NCBI GenBank assembly: GCA_017483425.1
Contig: JAFUWM010000067.1
Coordinates: forward strand, 1-7,370
Reading direction: 5' to 3'
Length of the DNA: 7,370 bases
DNA from: Lachnospiraceae bacterium
GTDB taxonomy: Bacteria; Bacillota; Clostridia; Lachnospirales; Lachnospiraceae
The notes below the pieces were generated by a model, which saw only the letters and a program-made list of their open reading frames with translations, was not told the origin of the DNA and did not search any database. Below are positions 1 through 6,318 of this stretch, piece after piece (positions within the stretch are counted from its first letter, which is position 1; every line of letters starts with the position of its first letter). The position numbers were made by a program, and so were the translations under genes.

Positions 1-44
1 AAAAGAAAACGAGCAAAGCTCCTTGACCCACAGTCAGGGGCTTT
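1..44 (-). terminator. Possible intrinsic terminator at the end of the salvage operon
   Basis: On the minus strand an imperfect stem-loop spans the stop codon of the MutS-like gene. AAAGC pairs with GCTTT (40-44 with 15-19), then come a C/A mismatch, a CC/GG pair, a one-base bulge and TGAC/GTCA, closed by a 5-base loop. After a short GCTCG spacer the RNA would read UUUUCUUUU to the window edge. The stem is interrupted and the U tract starts about five bases late, so this is a moderate candidate. It would end the four-gene operon directly after the MutS-like gene. Confidence 0.4.
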
Positions 45-1611
45 TCCATATCCCTGTTTCCTCAAATTCCTTTGCCCTTTTCTCGGCCGATCCAGTGATG
101 GCGGCATCATATCCCATGATCTTAAGAAGCTTTATGGCATTCCTGCTCTTTGCCTCGCCCTTTAAGAGCCTGTACGAAAACTTCACCGCGTCATCCTGTA
201 TATCCTCTTCAAAATGATAATTATCATAATATTCTTTCAGCATTTCCGTAAGCTCTATATCATGCGTGGCCGCAAAACAGATCACGTTATCCCTTATAAG
301 GCTCTTTAGTATCTCAGAGGAAGCCGCTATACGCTCTATCGTGTTAGTTCCTTTCAATACCTCATCCACGAAGCAAAGTACCGGGGCTTCTGTTTCCCCG
401 GCATCTATGACTTTCTTTAAGGCCTTAACCTCAGCCATGTAATAAGAGCTTCCGGAAGCTATATCATCAGACACGGACATGGAGGACACAATATAAAACC
501 TTGAGGTCGTACAGCTTTCGGCCGAGACCGTTGCTATGCTCTGTCCAAGTATGGCAGCAAGCGCGGCTGAGCGCAGAAACGTTGACTTGCCCGAAGCATT
601 GGAGCCTGTTATCAATACTCCCTTATTTTCTGCATGTATATCAGAGCTTACGGGCGAATCAAGCAGCGGATGATATAGTCCTGAAGCACTAAAGCATATC
701 GCTTCTTTGTCCCCGTCCGACACATATTCCGGTCTGCACCAGCAGGGAAGGCTCCGTCTGTAATCCGCGGCTGCAATAAATGCATCGATTTCACCAAGCG
801 CCTTATACATGCTTAAAATATCATCCCTGTGGCCGGTAACCCTTCTCTGCATTGAGTTAAACTTTATGATATCAATGTGGAAGAATATCCTGAGATAGTC
901 CAGAGCCATATTGAGTATTCCGCCGGTAAGCCCTCTCCCGCCTGTGACAATGAAGCTTCCCCTGGCAACCGTTTTAAGTTCCCGGACCGCAGTCCTCATC
1001 TCCCTGCGGTATGCCCTGTCCTCGTCATCTTTGACCTTAAGCATGGACTCTGCGGCATGACAGGCTTTTATTATATGCGAAAAACATGCGATATACTCCC
1101 CTATCTCCGCCTTTCTCTTAAAATATACCGGAATATTTACAACAAGAGCCGCAAGGAAAATAAGAAGCCCGACAGTCGGCGACACAAAGATCATTACTAT
1201 TGAAAACAGAGCAAACAGCGCGCATAGTATGTGGATAAGGCTGCTCTTCGACTGAAGGTCTGAAAGCTTTGCCAGTGATACCGATACAGGCTGCTTTATA
1301 TCATTACCGATACCGCTTAGGATTTTACGATATTCAAGGCTTAATTTCTCATCCTTATCAAAGGAGCTTATAAGAGCGTCCCTCCTTAAAAGCTCTTCCC
1401 TGTCAGAAAAAGGCTCACGCAGCATAGCGTAAAGCCTCTCCTCCCCCGCAAGCGAGGCGCAGGTGTCAATACGGGCAAAGACCTGATCCATGTTCATATC
1501 ATTCCACGTCTGGTCAAATATTGCTGTATTGATGTTTTTACCGGTGTCAGCAAGATAAGCATCCTTAAATCTTTCAAGCTCACCCGGGGCATACGTTCTG
1601 AGCTCTTTCAT
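34..1611 (-). CDS. Membrane-anchored MutS-like ATPase (MutS domain V family), 525 aa
   Basis: The C-terminal half is a MutS-type ABC ATPase. It has Walker A GSNASGKST at residues 336-344, a signature-like segment SSMSVSDDIASGSSYYMAEV at 376-395, Walker B VLCFVDE at 411-417 and the switch motif ATHD around His450. The N-terminal half has helical lever/clamp-like sequence. Two hydrophobic segments (about 124-143 and 146-163) are followed by KRK at 165-167, which suggests a membrane hairpin. At 525 aa it is much shorter than true MutS (roughly 850 aa) or MutS2 (roughly 780 aa). I see no N-terminal mismatch-recognition domain and no C-terminal Smr domain, so canonical mismatch repair is unlikely. 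Its cellular role is unknown. It is the last gene of the operon and its ATG overlaps the preceding stop as ATGA. A GGAGG lies only one base before the ATG, so initiation probably depends on coupling. The family call is firm and the function is open. Confidence 0.88.
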   Translation of the reverse strand: MKELRTYAPGELERFKDAYLADTGKNINTAIFDQTWNDMNMDQVFARIDTCASLAGEERLYAMLREPFSDREELLRRDALISSFDKDEKLSLEYRKILSGIGNDIKQPVSVSLAKLSDLQSKSSLIHILCALFALFSIVMIFVSPTVGLLIFLAALVVNIPVYFKRKAEIGEYIACFSHIIKACHAAESMLKVKDDEDRAYRREMRTAVRELKTVARGSFIVTGGRGLTGGILNMALDYLRIFFHIDIIKFNSMQRRVTGHRDDILSMYKALGEIDAFIAAADYRRSLPCWCRPEYVSDGDKEAICFSASGLYHPLLDSPVSSDIHAENKGVLITGSNASGKSTFLRSAALAAILGQSIATVSAESCTTSRFYIVSSMSVSDDIASGSSYYMAEVKALKKVIDAGETEAPVLCFVDEVLKGTNTIERIAASSEILKSLIRDNVICFAATHDIELTEMLKEYYDNYHFEEDIQDDAVKFSYRLLKGEAKSRNAIKLLKIMGYDAAITGSAEKRAKEFEETGIWKSP

Positions 1612-2894
1612 GCCTCCGACATTCCTTTGATCACTTCATTGACCTTTTTATATATCACGCCGGGATCTTCATTGATGTGAAACCTTCCGTCCTCATACAG
1701 TATCTTACCGGCTACCATCGTAAGCTTTATATCAGCCTTTGACCCGGAATATACGATATTCTTCGTGATATTGTTTACAGGCTGCATCTCGGGCTTTGAC
1801 ATATCTATCATTGTCAGATCAGCGTACTTTCCGGCTTCAAGGGTATCCGAATCATTAAGCCCCATGGCCTTTGCCCCACCCACTGTCGCCATATAAAGCA
1901 CATCGTTTCCGTCAACTGATGAAGCGTCATTATCCTTAAGCTTTGCCAGTCCGGTCACAAGGAACATCTCCCTGAACATATCAAGGCAGTTATTACTTGC
2001 AGGTCCGTCCGTTCCTATCGCAAGCCCTATCCCTTCCTTCAGATATCTGGAAACCGGCGCAATGCCGGAAGCAAGCTTCGTATTGGAACCCGGGTTTGTG
2101 ACTGCGTAAAGTCCCCGCTTTTTAAATATCTCTATATCATTATCGGAAAGGAAAACGCAGTGATATCCACCTCCTCCAAATTCAAAAAGACCCAGACTGT
2201 CAGCAAATTCCGTGGGAGTCAGGCCATATCTTTCCCTGCAGCCCTCTACCTCGGATGCTGTTTCAGAATTATGCCCCCATACCGGAGCCTTGTATTTATG
2301 GGCAAGGTCTGAAAGGGACTGAAGCAGTTCCTTTGAGCATGTGTATTCCGCATGGTATCCTAAAATATATGACGTGAGCGGATTGCCGTTATTAAGGTTC
2401 TCATACCACTCCTCCTGCAGCTCGACCGACTGTGAGAAGTTATTCATCCCCCCGACCTGCACGCATCTGAATCCGCACTCCTCTGTGGCCTTTGCTATAG
2501 TATAAGGCTTTAGGTACATATCAAAGCAGGCCGTGATCCCGCTTGTAAGATATTCCATTACAGCAAGCTTCGTACACCAGTAGATATCATCATCGGTAAG
2601 CTTTGCTTCCCTTGGAAATATCGCTTCACCTAACCATCTGTCGAGGGGAAGATCATCCGCAAAGGATCGGAGGAACGTCATCCCGCTGTGGGTATGCGCG
2701 TTCTTAAAGCCCGGCATAAGCAGGTTTCCTTTGACATCTATCTCCCGGTCGTACGGCGATCCCTTTATCTCTCCCCCGGCATCGCCCACATAGGATATCC
2801 GCTCACCGTCCACAGTAAGAACTCCGTCTTCTATGACATCCTCTCCGTCTTTCATGGTGAGTATTCTTGCGTTATAAAATCTTATCATGCCCAT
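1608..2894 (-). CDS. Amidohydrolase, 5'-methylthioadenosine / S-adenosylhomocysteine deaminase family
   Basis: This is a metal-dependent TIM-barrel amidohydrolase of the MtaD/SAH-deaminase group, predicted to convert adenine nucleosides to inosine forms (MTA to methylthioinosine, SAH to S-inosylhomocysteine, 5'-deoxyadenosine to 5'-deoxyinosine). Counting from the ATG at 2894, the metal ligands are His67 and His69 (AHTHSGMTFLRSFADDLPL), His208 and Asp296 (GTDGPASNN). Catalytic Glu211 is in GHNSE and His245 in GYHCVF. Glu96 in FPREA matches the ribose-contacting Glu known in the Thermotoga enzyme, and His181 is in GYHAEYTCS. The length of 428 aa is normal for the family. An ATG at 2900 would add two residues but touches the ribosome site; the ATG at 2894 has correct spacing. 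The gene sits 4 bases after mtnA and overlaps the MutS-like gene by 4 bases. A related guanine or chlorohydrolase-type activity cannot be fully excluded, but the PNP/mtnA neighbours favour nucleoside deamination. Confidence 0.88.
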   Translation of the reverse strand: MGMIRFYNARILTMKDGEDVIEDGVLTVDGERISYVGDAGGEIKGSPYDREIDVKGNLLMPGFKNAHTHSGMTFLRSFADDLPLDRWLGEAIFPREAKLTDDDIYWCTKLAVMEYLTSGITACFDMYLKPYTIAKATEECGFRCVQVGGMNNFSQSVELQEEWYENLNNGNPLTSYILGYHAEYTCSKELLQSLSDLAHKYKAPVWGHNSETASEVEGCRERYGLTPTEFADSLGLFEFGGGGYHCVFLSDNDIEIFKKRGLYAVTNPGSNTKLASGIAPVSRYLKEGIGLAIGTDGPASNNCLDMFREMFLVTGLAKLKDNDASSVDGNDVLYMATVGGAKAMGLNDSDTLEAGKYADLTMIDMSKPEMQPVNNITKNIVYSGSKADIKLTMVAGKILYEDGRFHINEDPGVIYKKVNEVIKGMSEA

Positions 2895-2900
2895 ATCCAT

Positions 2901-2906
2901 CCTTTC
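2901..2906 (-). promoter_or_regulatory. Ribosome binding site deciding the amidohydrolase start
   Basis: GAAAGG ends directly against the ATG at 2900 (no spacing) but lies 6 bases before the ATG at 2894 and 12 before a third ATG at 2888. Spacing therefore favours 2894 as the start. The site overlaps the mtnA stop codon, which fits translational coupling. Confidence 0.5.
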
Positions 2907-3978
2907 ATCTGCTGCCCATGACCGTCGCGATAGCCCTGTCGTACGGCGGTTTCAGTATTCCCCTGTCTGTTATTATCGCCGTTATAAGCTCATGATCCGT
3001 CACATCGAACGCAGGGTTATAAAATTTCGCCCCCTTGGGAGCCATAGGCTTCTCATACCACATAGTCCTTATCTCATCAGGCTCTCTATACTCTATTTCT
3101 ATATCATCCCCTGTAGGCATCTTCACATCGATAGTGGAATAGGTGCCCAGCACATAGAAAGGTATGCCGTAATGCTTTGCGAGTATCGCGACCCCCGATG
3201 TTCCGATCTTATTTGCCGTATCACCGTTTGCGGCTATCCTGTCACAGCCGACCAGTACCGCCTGTATCTTCCCCTGCTTCATGAGGAGGGATGCCATATT
3301 GTCGCAGATCACGGTCTCGTCAACTCCCGCATTCACAAGCTCGAACGCCGTCAACCTCGCCCCCTGCAGAAGCGGCCTTGTTTCATCAGAGTATACGTGG
3401 AAAACGTATCCTCTCTCACGTCCCAAAAGTATGGGGCCAAGCCCCGTACCGTATCTCGTGGTCGCGAGCGCTCCGGCATTGCAGTGGGTAAGGATTCCGT
3501 CGCCGTCATGCAGCAGGGATAGTCCGTACTCCGCGATCCTCATGCACATGCCGATATCTTCCTCATGGATGATCACGGCCTCATCAAAAAGCCTGTCCGT
3601 TATCTTATCGGGAGTGAGCCCCGAGGACAAGCCTGTATCCATGAGCTTAAGCTGGCGCTTAACGGCCCATGAAAGGTTCACGGCAGTAGGTCTTGAGGAA
3701 TCAAGATATGCGGCATCTGACCGTACTTTTTCGGCAAAATCCTCAGGATCAAGCTCCTTGTATTTTTCCGCAAGCACCGCCATGCAATATCCTGCGAATA
3801 CCCCTATGCAGGGCGCTCCCCTTACGGCAAGCGTTTTTATCGCGTCATACATCTGATCAAGTGAATTAATATTAAGATACACCACTTCATCAGGAAGCTT
3901 TGTCTGATCAAGCACTATGATCGTGCTTCTGTCATCCGAGAGCCTTACTGGATCAGTTTCTTTATACTTAAGCGACAT
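2905..3978 (-). CDS. mtnA: S-methyl-5-thioribose-1-phosphate isomerase MtnA
   Basis: This cytosolic enzyme opens the aldose ring of 5-methylthioribose-1-phosphate to give 5-methylthioribulose-1-phosphate in methionine salvage. Members also accept 5-deoxyribose-1-phosphate. The protein has the full 357 aa expected and the eIF2B-alpha/MtnA fold signatures: RGAPCIGVFAGY (53-64), RPTAVNL (96-102), THCNAGALATTRYGTGLGP (164-182) with catalytic Cys166, SDETRPLLQGARLTAFEL (197-214), and VGCDRIAANGDTANKIGT (243-260) with catalytic Asp246. Its ATG overlaps the stop of the upstream phosphorylase as TGATG. An AGAGG lies 7 bases before the ATG, inside the end of that gene. Its substrate would be supplied by the phosphorylase next door. 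No mtnK (methylthioribose kinase) is seen, so the sugar phosphate most likely comes by phosphorolysis. The downstream aldolase or dehydratase steps are not in this window. Confidence 0.95.
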   Translation of the reverse strand: MSLKYKETDPVRLSDDRSTIIVLDQTKLPDEVVYLNINSLDQMYDAIKTLAVRGAPCIGVFAGYCMAVLAEKYKELDPEDFAEKVRSDAAYLDSSRPTAVNLSWAVKRQLKLMDTGLSSGLTPDKITDRLFDEAVIIHEEDIGMCMRIAEYGLSLLHDGDGILTHCNAGALATTRYGTGLGPILLGRERGYVFHVYSDETRPLLQGARLTAFELVNAGVDETVICDNMASLLMKQGKIQAVLVGCDRIAANGDTANKIGTSGVAILAKHYGIPFYVLGTYSTIDVKMPTGDDIEIEYREPDEIRTMWYEKPMAPKGAKFYNPAFDVTDHELITAIITDRGILKPPYDRAIATVMGSR

Positions 3979-4799
3979 CAGAACGCCTCTATCGACCTTG
4001 TGACAAGCTTCTCAAAAAGAGGTGCCGCTGCTTTACCGGCTTCTATCACCTCTTCACCTGTAAGCTCGTGATCCGCTATTCCCGCGGCAAGATTGCATAT
4101 ACATGATATGCAGCAGATCCTGAAGCCGCAATGGTTTCCGGCTATTGCCTCAACCACAGTACTCATGCCTACCGCGTCTCCTCCGAGATTTTTAAGCATC
4201 TGTATCTCGGTAGGCGATTCATAGGATGGCCCCGTAAGCTGTACATATATCCCTTCCTTTAAGTCTATGGAGAGCTCCTTTGCTGCTGCCCTTATCTTTG
4301 ACTTAAGCCCCTCATCATATACATGTGACATATCCGGAAATCTCACGCCAAGCTCATCGATATTCGGACCGATAAGCGGATTCGGGGCAAAGAGAGATAT
4401 ATGGTCAGTAACCAGCATGAAATCTCCCGGGTTAAAATCGGATCTGATCCCGCCCGAAGCATTGGTAAGGAATAGTATCTCTGCCCCGAGCAATCTCATG
4501 AGCCTTGTGGGAAGCACTACATCCGAGATATCATATCCCTCATAATAGTGAACCCGCCCTTTCATGCAGACAAGCTTTTTGCCACCGATGGTTCCGAAAA
4601 TAAAGCGTCCGTCATGCCCCGGAGCAGTTGATACGGGAAAGCCCGGTATCTCGCTGTACGGTATCTCACATTCAACCTCCATGTTCTTTGCGTAATCACC
4701 TAATCCCGATCCAAGGATAAGCGCGATCTCAGGCACGAAGTCCGTCCTGCTCTTCACATATTTAAGGCATCCCTGAAGCTTTTCATATCTCTGGTCCAT
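3978..4799 (-). CDS. Purine nucleoside phosphorylase, type I trimeric family; probable 5'-methylthio/5'-deoxyinosine phosphorylase
   Basis: This enzyme splits a purine nucleoside with phosphate into base and ribose-1-phosphate. Its 273 aa match type I (trimeric) PNP. Visible motifs are GSGLG (30-34, phosphate loop with Ser31), GHDGRF (61-66, His62), GRVHYYEGY (81-89; Arg82, His84, Glu87), TNASGG (112-117), TGPSYESPTE (189-198; Glu194) and GMSTVVE (211-217). In ISCICNLAAGI (231-241), Asn236 sits where PNPs bind 6-oxopurines and where true MTA phosphorylases have Asp. The usual H-(D/E)-E-V motif reads GEEV here, so the His that binds the ribose 5'-hydroxyl (His257 in human PNP) is Gly248. I infer a preference for inosine-type nucleosides with a modified 5' position. 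The start is well supported by AGAGGAGGGG about 5 bases upstream. It is the first gene of the operon. Ordinary inosine/guanosine phosphorolysis remains possible. Confidence 0.92.
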   Translation of the reverse strand: MDQRYEKLQGCLKYVKSRTDFVPEIALILGSGLGDYAKNMEVECEIPYSEIPGFPVSTAPGHDGRFIFGTIGGKKLVCMKGRVHYYEGYDISDVVLPTRLMRLLGAEILFLTNASGGIRSDFNPGDFMLVTDHISLFAPNPLIGPNIDELGVRFPDMSHVYDEGLKSKIRAAAKELSIDLKEGIYVQLTGPSYESPTEIQMLKNLGGDAVGMSTVVEAIAGNHCGFRICCISCICNLAAGIADHELTGEEVIEAGKAAAPLFEKLVTRSIEAF

Positions 4800-4811
4800 A
4801 TTCCCCTCCTC

Positions 4812-4830
4812 TATAAAATGCAGTTTTATA
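4812..4830. repeat. AT-rich inverted repeat next to the PNP ribosome site
   Basis: TATAAAA (4812-4818) and TTTTATA (4824-4830) are perfect 7-base inverted arms around a 5-base spacer. The dyad lies immediately upstream of the strong PNP ribosome binding site (about 4800-4812). It could be an operator or a weak RNA hairpin. TATAAA on the minus strand also resembles a -10 element, but I find no convincing -35 at the right distance. Confidence 0.4.
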
Positions 4831-4853
4831 TCTGACTCACACCGGTCGGATGC

Positions 4854-4893
4854 TGATACCGTAACCGCCCAAAATACGGGCGTAACGGTATCA
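4854..4893 (-). promoter_or_regulatory. Strong stem-loop in the leader of the salvage operon
   Basis: TGATACCGT pairs with ACGGTATCA over nine bases. After an A/A mismatch come an AC/GT pair, a single-base bulge and GCCC/GGGC, closed by a 7-base loop (4871-4877). The structure lies between the stop of the hypothetical gene (4924) and the PNP start (4799). No U tract follows it on the minus strand, so it is not a classical terminator. It could be an attenuator element, an mRNA-stabilising or processing hairpin, or a DNA operator. I see no match to a riboswitch that I can recognise with confidence. Confidence 0.5.
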
Positions 4894-4923
4894 TGCTCCT
4901 TATTTAATAAACTCTATTATGTT

Positions 4924-5328
4924 TCAGATGTCATCAATCCCGTCGTCTATTGAATTATTCGGCATAGGATCATAATCAAAGCCTGCCTGGCTATCATCAG
5001 ACTTATCCTCCACGCCTGACATTTCATTCATTCCCTGCATCTGCTGCGCAGCCTCTGCCTCCGCTCTTCTCTTCCTGCGTCTGGATCTCTTTGCATCCTT
5101 ATAAGATTCATTGAACTCATCCAATATCTTCTTCGCCTTCCCGTATTGATTGCCGTTCACATATATGACGCAAAGCTCCTTGGCTCCGCCGTATTCCCGT
5201 CTCTTCAAAAGCGGTACCTTTTCCCAGCGCTCCAGATATGACACCCTGTGCCGCACAAGGATCGATACAACTTTATCCTTAGCCTTGAAATCAGTAGTCG
5301 AAAAAAGCTCTATGTCATTATTGTCCAT
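4924..5328 (-). CDS. Hypothetical protein with basic segment and acidic tail, 134 aa
   Basis: I do not recognise this protein firmly. Residues about 5-70 look like a small alpha/beta domain (strand-like ELFSTT, helix, YLERW, strand-like LCVIYVNG, helix GKAKKILDEF). The pattern is loosely reminiscent of DUF2007-type putative signal-transducing domains, but this is weak. Residues 77-88 are strongly basic (KDAKRSRRRKRR), which could bind nucleic acid. From about 107 the tail is acidic and probably disordered (DKSDD, FDYD, DDGIDDI). There is no signal peptide or membrane segment. The ATG at 5328 is chosen because AAAAGGAG (5337-5344) is 8 bases upstream. A TTG at 5334 in frame would be only 2 bases from it. 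It is separated from PNP by 124 bases containing a stem-loop, so it may be its own transcription unit or the first gene of a longer one. Confidence 0.75.
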   Translation of the reverse strand: MDNNDIELFSTTDFKAKDKVVSILVRHRVSYLERWEKVPLLKRREYGGAKELCVIYVNGNQYGKAKKILDEFNESYKDAKRSRRRKRRAEAEAAQQMQGMNEMSGVEDKSDDSQAGFDYDPMPNNSIDDGIDDI

Positions 5329-5351
5329 TCCCAAAACTCCTTTTAATTAAG

Positions 5352-5363
5352 TTTGATATCAAA
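5352..5363. repeat. Perfect 12-bp palindrome upstream of the hypothetical gene
   Basis: TTTGATATCAAA is a perfect palindrome that lies 8 bases upstream of the ribosome site of the 134-aa gene. A second exact palindrome, AGCAGCTGCT (5382-5391), lies 18 bases further upstream. Both would fall in the untranslated leader if transcription starts near 5424. They are possible protein-binding sites. Nothing else in the sequence tests this. Confidence 0.35.
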
Positions 5364-5430
5364 ACGCTTTCTACATCCTGAAGCAGCTGCTCCATGGGTG
5401 AAAAAACGCAATACGATCAGAAGTGTTGTA

Positions 5431-5461
5431 ATTTTACCATGATTATTGATTTTTATCCACA
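5431..5461 (-). promoter_or_regulatory. Candidate promoter overlapped by a consensus DnaA box
   Basis: On the minus strand TGGATA (5459-5454, 4 of 6 to the -35 consensus) is 17 bases from TAAAAT (5436-5431, 5 of 6), which is preceded by TGG as an extended -10. Transcription would start near 5424 and give a leader of roughly 95 bases to the ATG at 5328. TTATCCACA on the plus strand (5453-5461) is an exact DnaA-box consensus and covers the -35. A single nine-base match can occur by chance. Confidence 0.35.
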
Positions 5462-5485
5462 GGTCTAAGTTTCTGCAAATTCAAA

Positions 5486-6211
5486 TCATTTTTTCAGTTC
5501 GTCGAGTTTGTTTTGGATGGCTTCTTTTACCATAGCCGCGATCTCGGAGGTTTTGCGATCTTTGTAGGCTTCGTACGGAATAGGATCCAGGAAATGTACT
5601 TGAGTGAATACAGGCTGGATGCCGTTCCTGCCAAAAGGAACATAGGAGTCAACAAGAGTTACGGGAACTATGGGGCATTTGGCTTTTAGGGCACATTTAA
5701 AAGCTCCCGCATGGAATTCCTGCAAATGGTTTTCATTAAAGGTATAGCCCCCCTCAGGGAAGAGAATATATCTGCGGCCTTCCCTGACCTCATCGGCGAT
5801 CTGCATGATACCGTTTACCTGCGCGCGCATATCCGTACGGTCAAGGCGCACACCTTTTAACAGCCTTGTGACCTCATTTGCAAAAGGGAGATGCGAACGC
5901 TTCTCGTCTATCACCCATGTGCAAGGCTTGTCATGTACATGGATTATCCCGAGAACGTCAAATTTACCCTGATGATTGGGATACATCAGGTAGCCTCCCT
6001 CACTGGGAAGCTTATCCAGACCAAAGCCTTTCGTATGGACGAAAGCATTGCGCATAGCCTGATTTATCATATTACGGCCGATCCTGTATCTGTCCTCCTC
6101 GGTGAACTTGTCAGGATGCTGCTCGACATAAACAAGACGGAAAAAGTAATATACTATGAAGGGGAGCGATATTCCTACAACCCAGACCAGACGAAGCATG
6201 GCAAAGATCAC
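5486..6211 (-). CDS. PlsC-type 1-acyl-sn-glycerol-3-phosphate acyltransferase
   Basis: This is a membrane-associated acyltransferase of the PlsC/LPLAT family, which transfers an acyl chain to lysophosphatidate or a similar acceptor in phospholipid synthesis. A hydrophobic segment at about 5-27 is a probable membrane anchor. Motif I is NHQGKFD (79-85; catalytic His80 and Asp85, HX4D). Motif II is likely GVRLDR (120-125), motif III is FPEGG (151-155) and motif IV is CPIVPVTL (179-186). The length of 241 aa is normal. The start is uncertain. The GTG at 6211 overlaps the stop of a 27-codon ORF as GTGA and has no Shine-Dalgarno of its own, which fits reinitiation. An ATG at 6199 (residue 5) also lacks one. 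A stop at 6239-6241 limits the upstream extension. The exact acceptor lipid cannot be told from sequence, so no symbol is given. Confidence 0.9.
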   Translation of the reverse strand: MIFAMLRLVWVVGISLPFIVYYFFRLVYVEQHPDKFTEEDRYRIGRNMINQAMRNAFVHTKGFGLDKLPSEGGYLMYPNHQGKFDVLGIIHVHDKPCTWVIDEKRSHLPFANEVTRLLKGVRLDRTDMRAQVNGIMQIADEVREGRRYILFPEGGYTFNENHLQEFHAGAFKCALKAKCPIVPVTLVDSYVPFGRNGIQPVFTQVHFLDPIPYEAYKDRKTSEIAAMVKEAIQNKLDELKK

Positions 6212-6291
6212 GAAACAGGCGGATTCTGATATATCTTTTCATTTACCCGCCGAAGCCCCTTCTCAAGATTTATCTCTTTTTCCAGTATCAT
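6208..6291 (-). CDS. Small ORF (27 aa) coupled to the acyltransferase start
   Basis: The ORF begins with ATG at 6291 and encodes a 27-residue, charged, soluble-looking peptide starting MILEKEINLEKGLRR and ending NPPVS. Its TGA overlaps the acyltransferase GTG by four bases (GTGA). AGAGGAG lies about 10 bases upstream of its ATG and is the best ribosome site in this region, while the acyltransferase itself has none. I infer a leader peptide or upstream ORF whose translation delivers ribosomes to the acyltransferase. I see no known domain. It could instead be fortuitous, or mark a different acyltransferase N-terminus. Confidence 0.5.
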   Translation of the reverse strand: MILEKEINLEKGLRRVNEKIYQNPPVS

Positions 6292-6318
6292 AACAGTAAC
6301 ACTCCTCTTCGTTTCACT

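Noticed and set aside
2887..3856. Long plus-strand open frames opposite mtnA and other minus-strand genes
   Set aside because: They lie antisense to a well-conserved gene, have no ribosome sites and show no recognisable domain. They are frame shadows.
4832..4900. A 22-codon ORF on the minus strand (ATG at about 4892) running through the leader stem-loop of the PNP operon
   Set aside because: An AAGGAG precedes it but only one base from the ATG, and the peptide simply reads the hairpin arms. A leader peptide is conceivable but not supported.
5453..5461. Replication origin signalled by a DnaA box
   Set aside because: There is only one exact box here, with no cluster, no clear unwinding element and no dnaA/dnaN neighbours.
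5891..6229. Plus-strand 112-codon frame opposite the acyltransferase
   Set aside because: It lies antisense to the conserved PlsC motifs and has no family features.
6199..6242. Possible frameshift at the acyltransferase N-terminus, because an out-of-frame ATG at 6242 reads MKRYIRIRLF
   Set aside because: The annotated frame already starts with a normal membrane anchor, and the GTG overlaps the small ORF stop neatly. No frameshift is needed.
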